A DNA stretch of 7,358 nt. Source: Nitrospirota bacterium. Its GTDB lineage: Bacteria; Nitrospirota; Nitrospiria; Nitrospirales; UBA8639. The DNA is taken from positions 1-7,358 of the forward strand of contig JAOUQB010000112.1 of the NCBI GenBank assembly GCA_029879555.1, written 5' to 3'. This document shows positions 6,646-7,358 of the stretch, piece by piece (position 1 is the first letter of the stretch; every line of letters begins with the position of its first letter). The notes under the pieces were generated by a model. It searched no databases. It was not told the DNA's origin and was given only the letters and a program-made list of their open reading frames with translations. The translations under genes and the position numbers were made by a program.

Positions 6646-7358
6646 ATGCCTTCAGCTTTTCTTAAAACCCTCATCGGGAGCTTTTACGATCTCCTGCCCA
6701 TCATCGTGGTCATCGGATTTTTTCAATTTGCGGTGTTGCAACAACCCATTCCCAATCTGCTAGAAATTTTGGTCGGGGCGTTTTTCGTCCTCATTGGATT
6801 GACACTGTTTGTTCAAGGATTAGAGATGGGCCTATTCCCCCTCGGCGAATCGTTGGCGTTTGCGTTTGCCAAGAAAGGCAGTTTGACCTGGTTATTGATT
6901 TTTGCCTTTGCCTTAGGATTTGGCACAACCGTGGCTGAACCAGCCTTGATCGCGGTGGCACAGGAGGCCGCCAAGGTAGCGGCGGAAGGCCATGTGATTG
7001 AGGGGACTCAACAGGCACGTTCCGATTATGCATTTGGTTTACGATTGACTGTGGCTTTGTCAGTTGGATTTGCGATTGTCATTGGCGTCTTGCGTATCAT
7101 TCGAGGATGGCCGGTGCAGTATTTGATTATCGGAGGGTATCTGGGGGTGATGATGATGACGCTTTTTGCTCCACCGGAGATTATTGGTATTGCCTATGAT
7201 TCTGGAGGTGTGACGACATCGACCATTACCGTGCCGTTAGTCACTGCGCTCGGGGTTGGCCTGGCCTCTTCCATTCGAGGCCGCAATCCCATGGTTGATG
7301 GATTTGGGCTGATTGCCTTTGCCTCTCTCACGCCAATGATTTTTGTGATGGCCTACGG
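6646..7358 (+). CDS. DUF1538 family polytopic membrane protein, 3' end cut by window edge
   Basis: Probable inner-membrane protein of the DUF1538 family (function not established; transport is a guess from its hydrophobicity). Seen: 237 complete codons with no stop before the right edge. There are about seven hydrophobic segments: roughly 16-30, 38-60, 80-104, 130-150, 156-174, 186-207 and 219-237. Two Gly-rich stretches look characteristic: [18 protein letters not shown] (91-108), with an acidic Glu98 inside a membrane segment, and [13 protein letters not shown] (185-197) followed by ALGVGLASS. The upstream limit of the frame is a TGA at 6610-6612, so the start must be GTG 6631 or ATG 6646. 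I choose the ATG, but neither has a Shine-Dalgarno. A GGAGAG ribosome-site-like sequence instead precedes a TTG in another frame (6609). Nothing ties it to the leucine genes beyond being downstream on the same strand. Confidence 0.8.
   Translation, partial: MPSAFLKTLIGSFYDLLPIIVVIGFFQFAVLQQPIPNLLEILVGAFFVLIGLTLFVQGLEMGLFPLGESLAFAFAKKGSLTWLLIFAFALGFGTTVAEPALIAVAQEAAKVAAEGHVIEGTQQARSDYAFGLRLTVALSVGFAIVIGVLRIIRGWPVQYLIIGGYLGVMMMTLFAPPEIIGIAYDSGGVTTSTITVPLVTALGVGLASSIRGRNPMVDGFGLIAFASLTPMIFVMAY

Overview
The window looks like ordinary chromosomal DNA of a free-living bacterium with roughly balanced base composition. It has dense, standard housekeeping genes and no phage, insertion sequence, CRISPR or RNA gene that I can see. 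The overall character of the proteins (MreB/MreC/MreD/PBP2 set, bacterial-type LeuC of 468 residues, a DUF1538 membrane protein) reminds me of Nitrospira-like bacteria (Nitrospirota). That is an impression without a search, and I hold it loosely.

Left half (1-3878, minus strand): a cell-shape operon read right to left, mreB, mreC, mreD and then mrdA (penicillin-binding protein 2), which runs off the left edge. The genes are tightly packed: 15 nt between mreB and the chosen mreC start, a 4-base ATGA overlap of mreC and mreD, and 48 nt between mreD and mrdA. Together they make the elongasome: MreB filaments, the MreC/MreD membrane bridge, and the PBP2 transpeptidase that cross-links side-wall peptidoglycan. 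A rodA gene would be the natural next gene beyond the left edge, but it is not visible here.

Middle (3879-4307): a 429-bp divergent intergenic region. It contains two short perfect dyads, three GGTTCA hexamers, a weak hairpin, and a minus-strand extended -10 promoter candidate for mreB. Just before leuC lies an 11-codon ORF whose stop overlaps the leuC start.

Right half (4308-7358, plus strand): leuC and leuD, the two subunits of isopropylmalate isomerase of leucine biosynthesis, each with a strong Shine-Dalgarno sequence. A 233-nt gap follows, with a weak terminator-like hairpin and a promoter-like pair. The window ends in the first 237 codons of a polytopic membrane protein of the uncharacterised DUF1538 family. 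leuA and leuB are not in the window.

I found no convincing new system. The items most worth a second look are the DUF1538 gene with its unusual start region, and the structured divergent intergenic region with the coupled mini-ORF before leuC.
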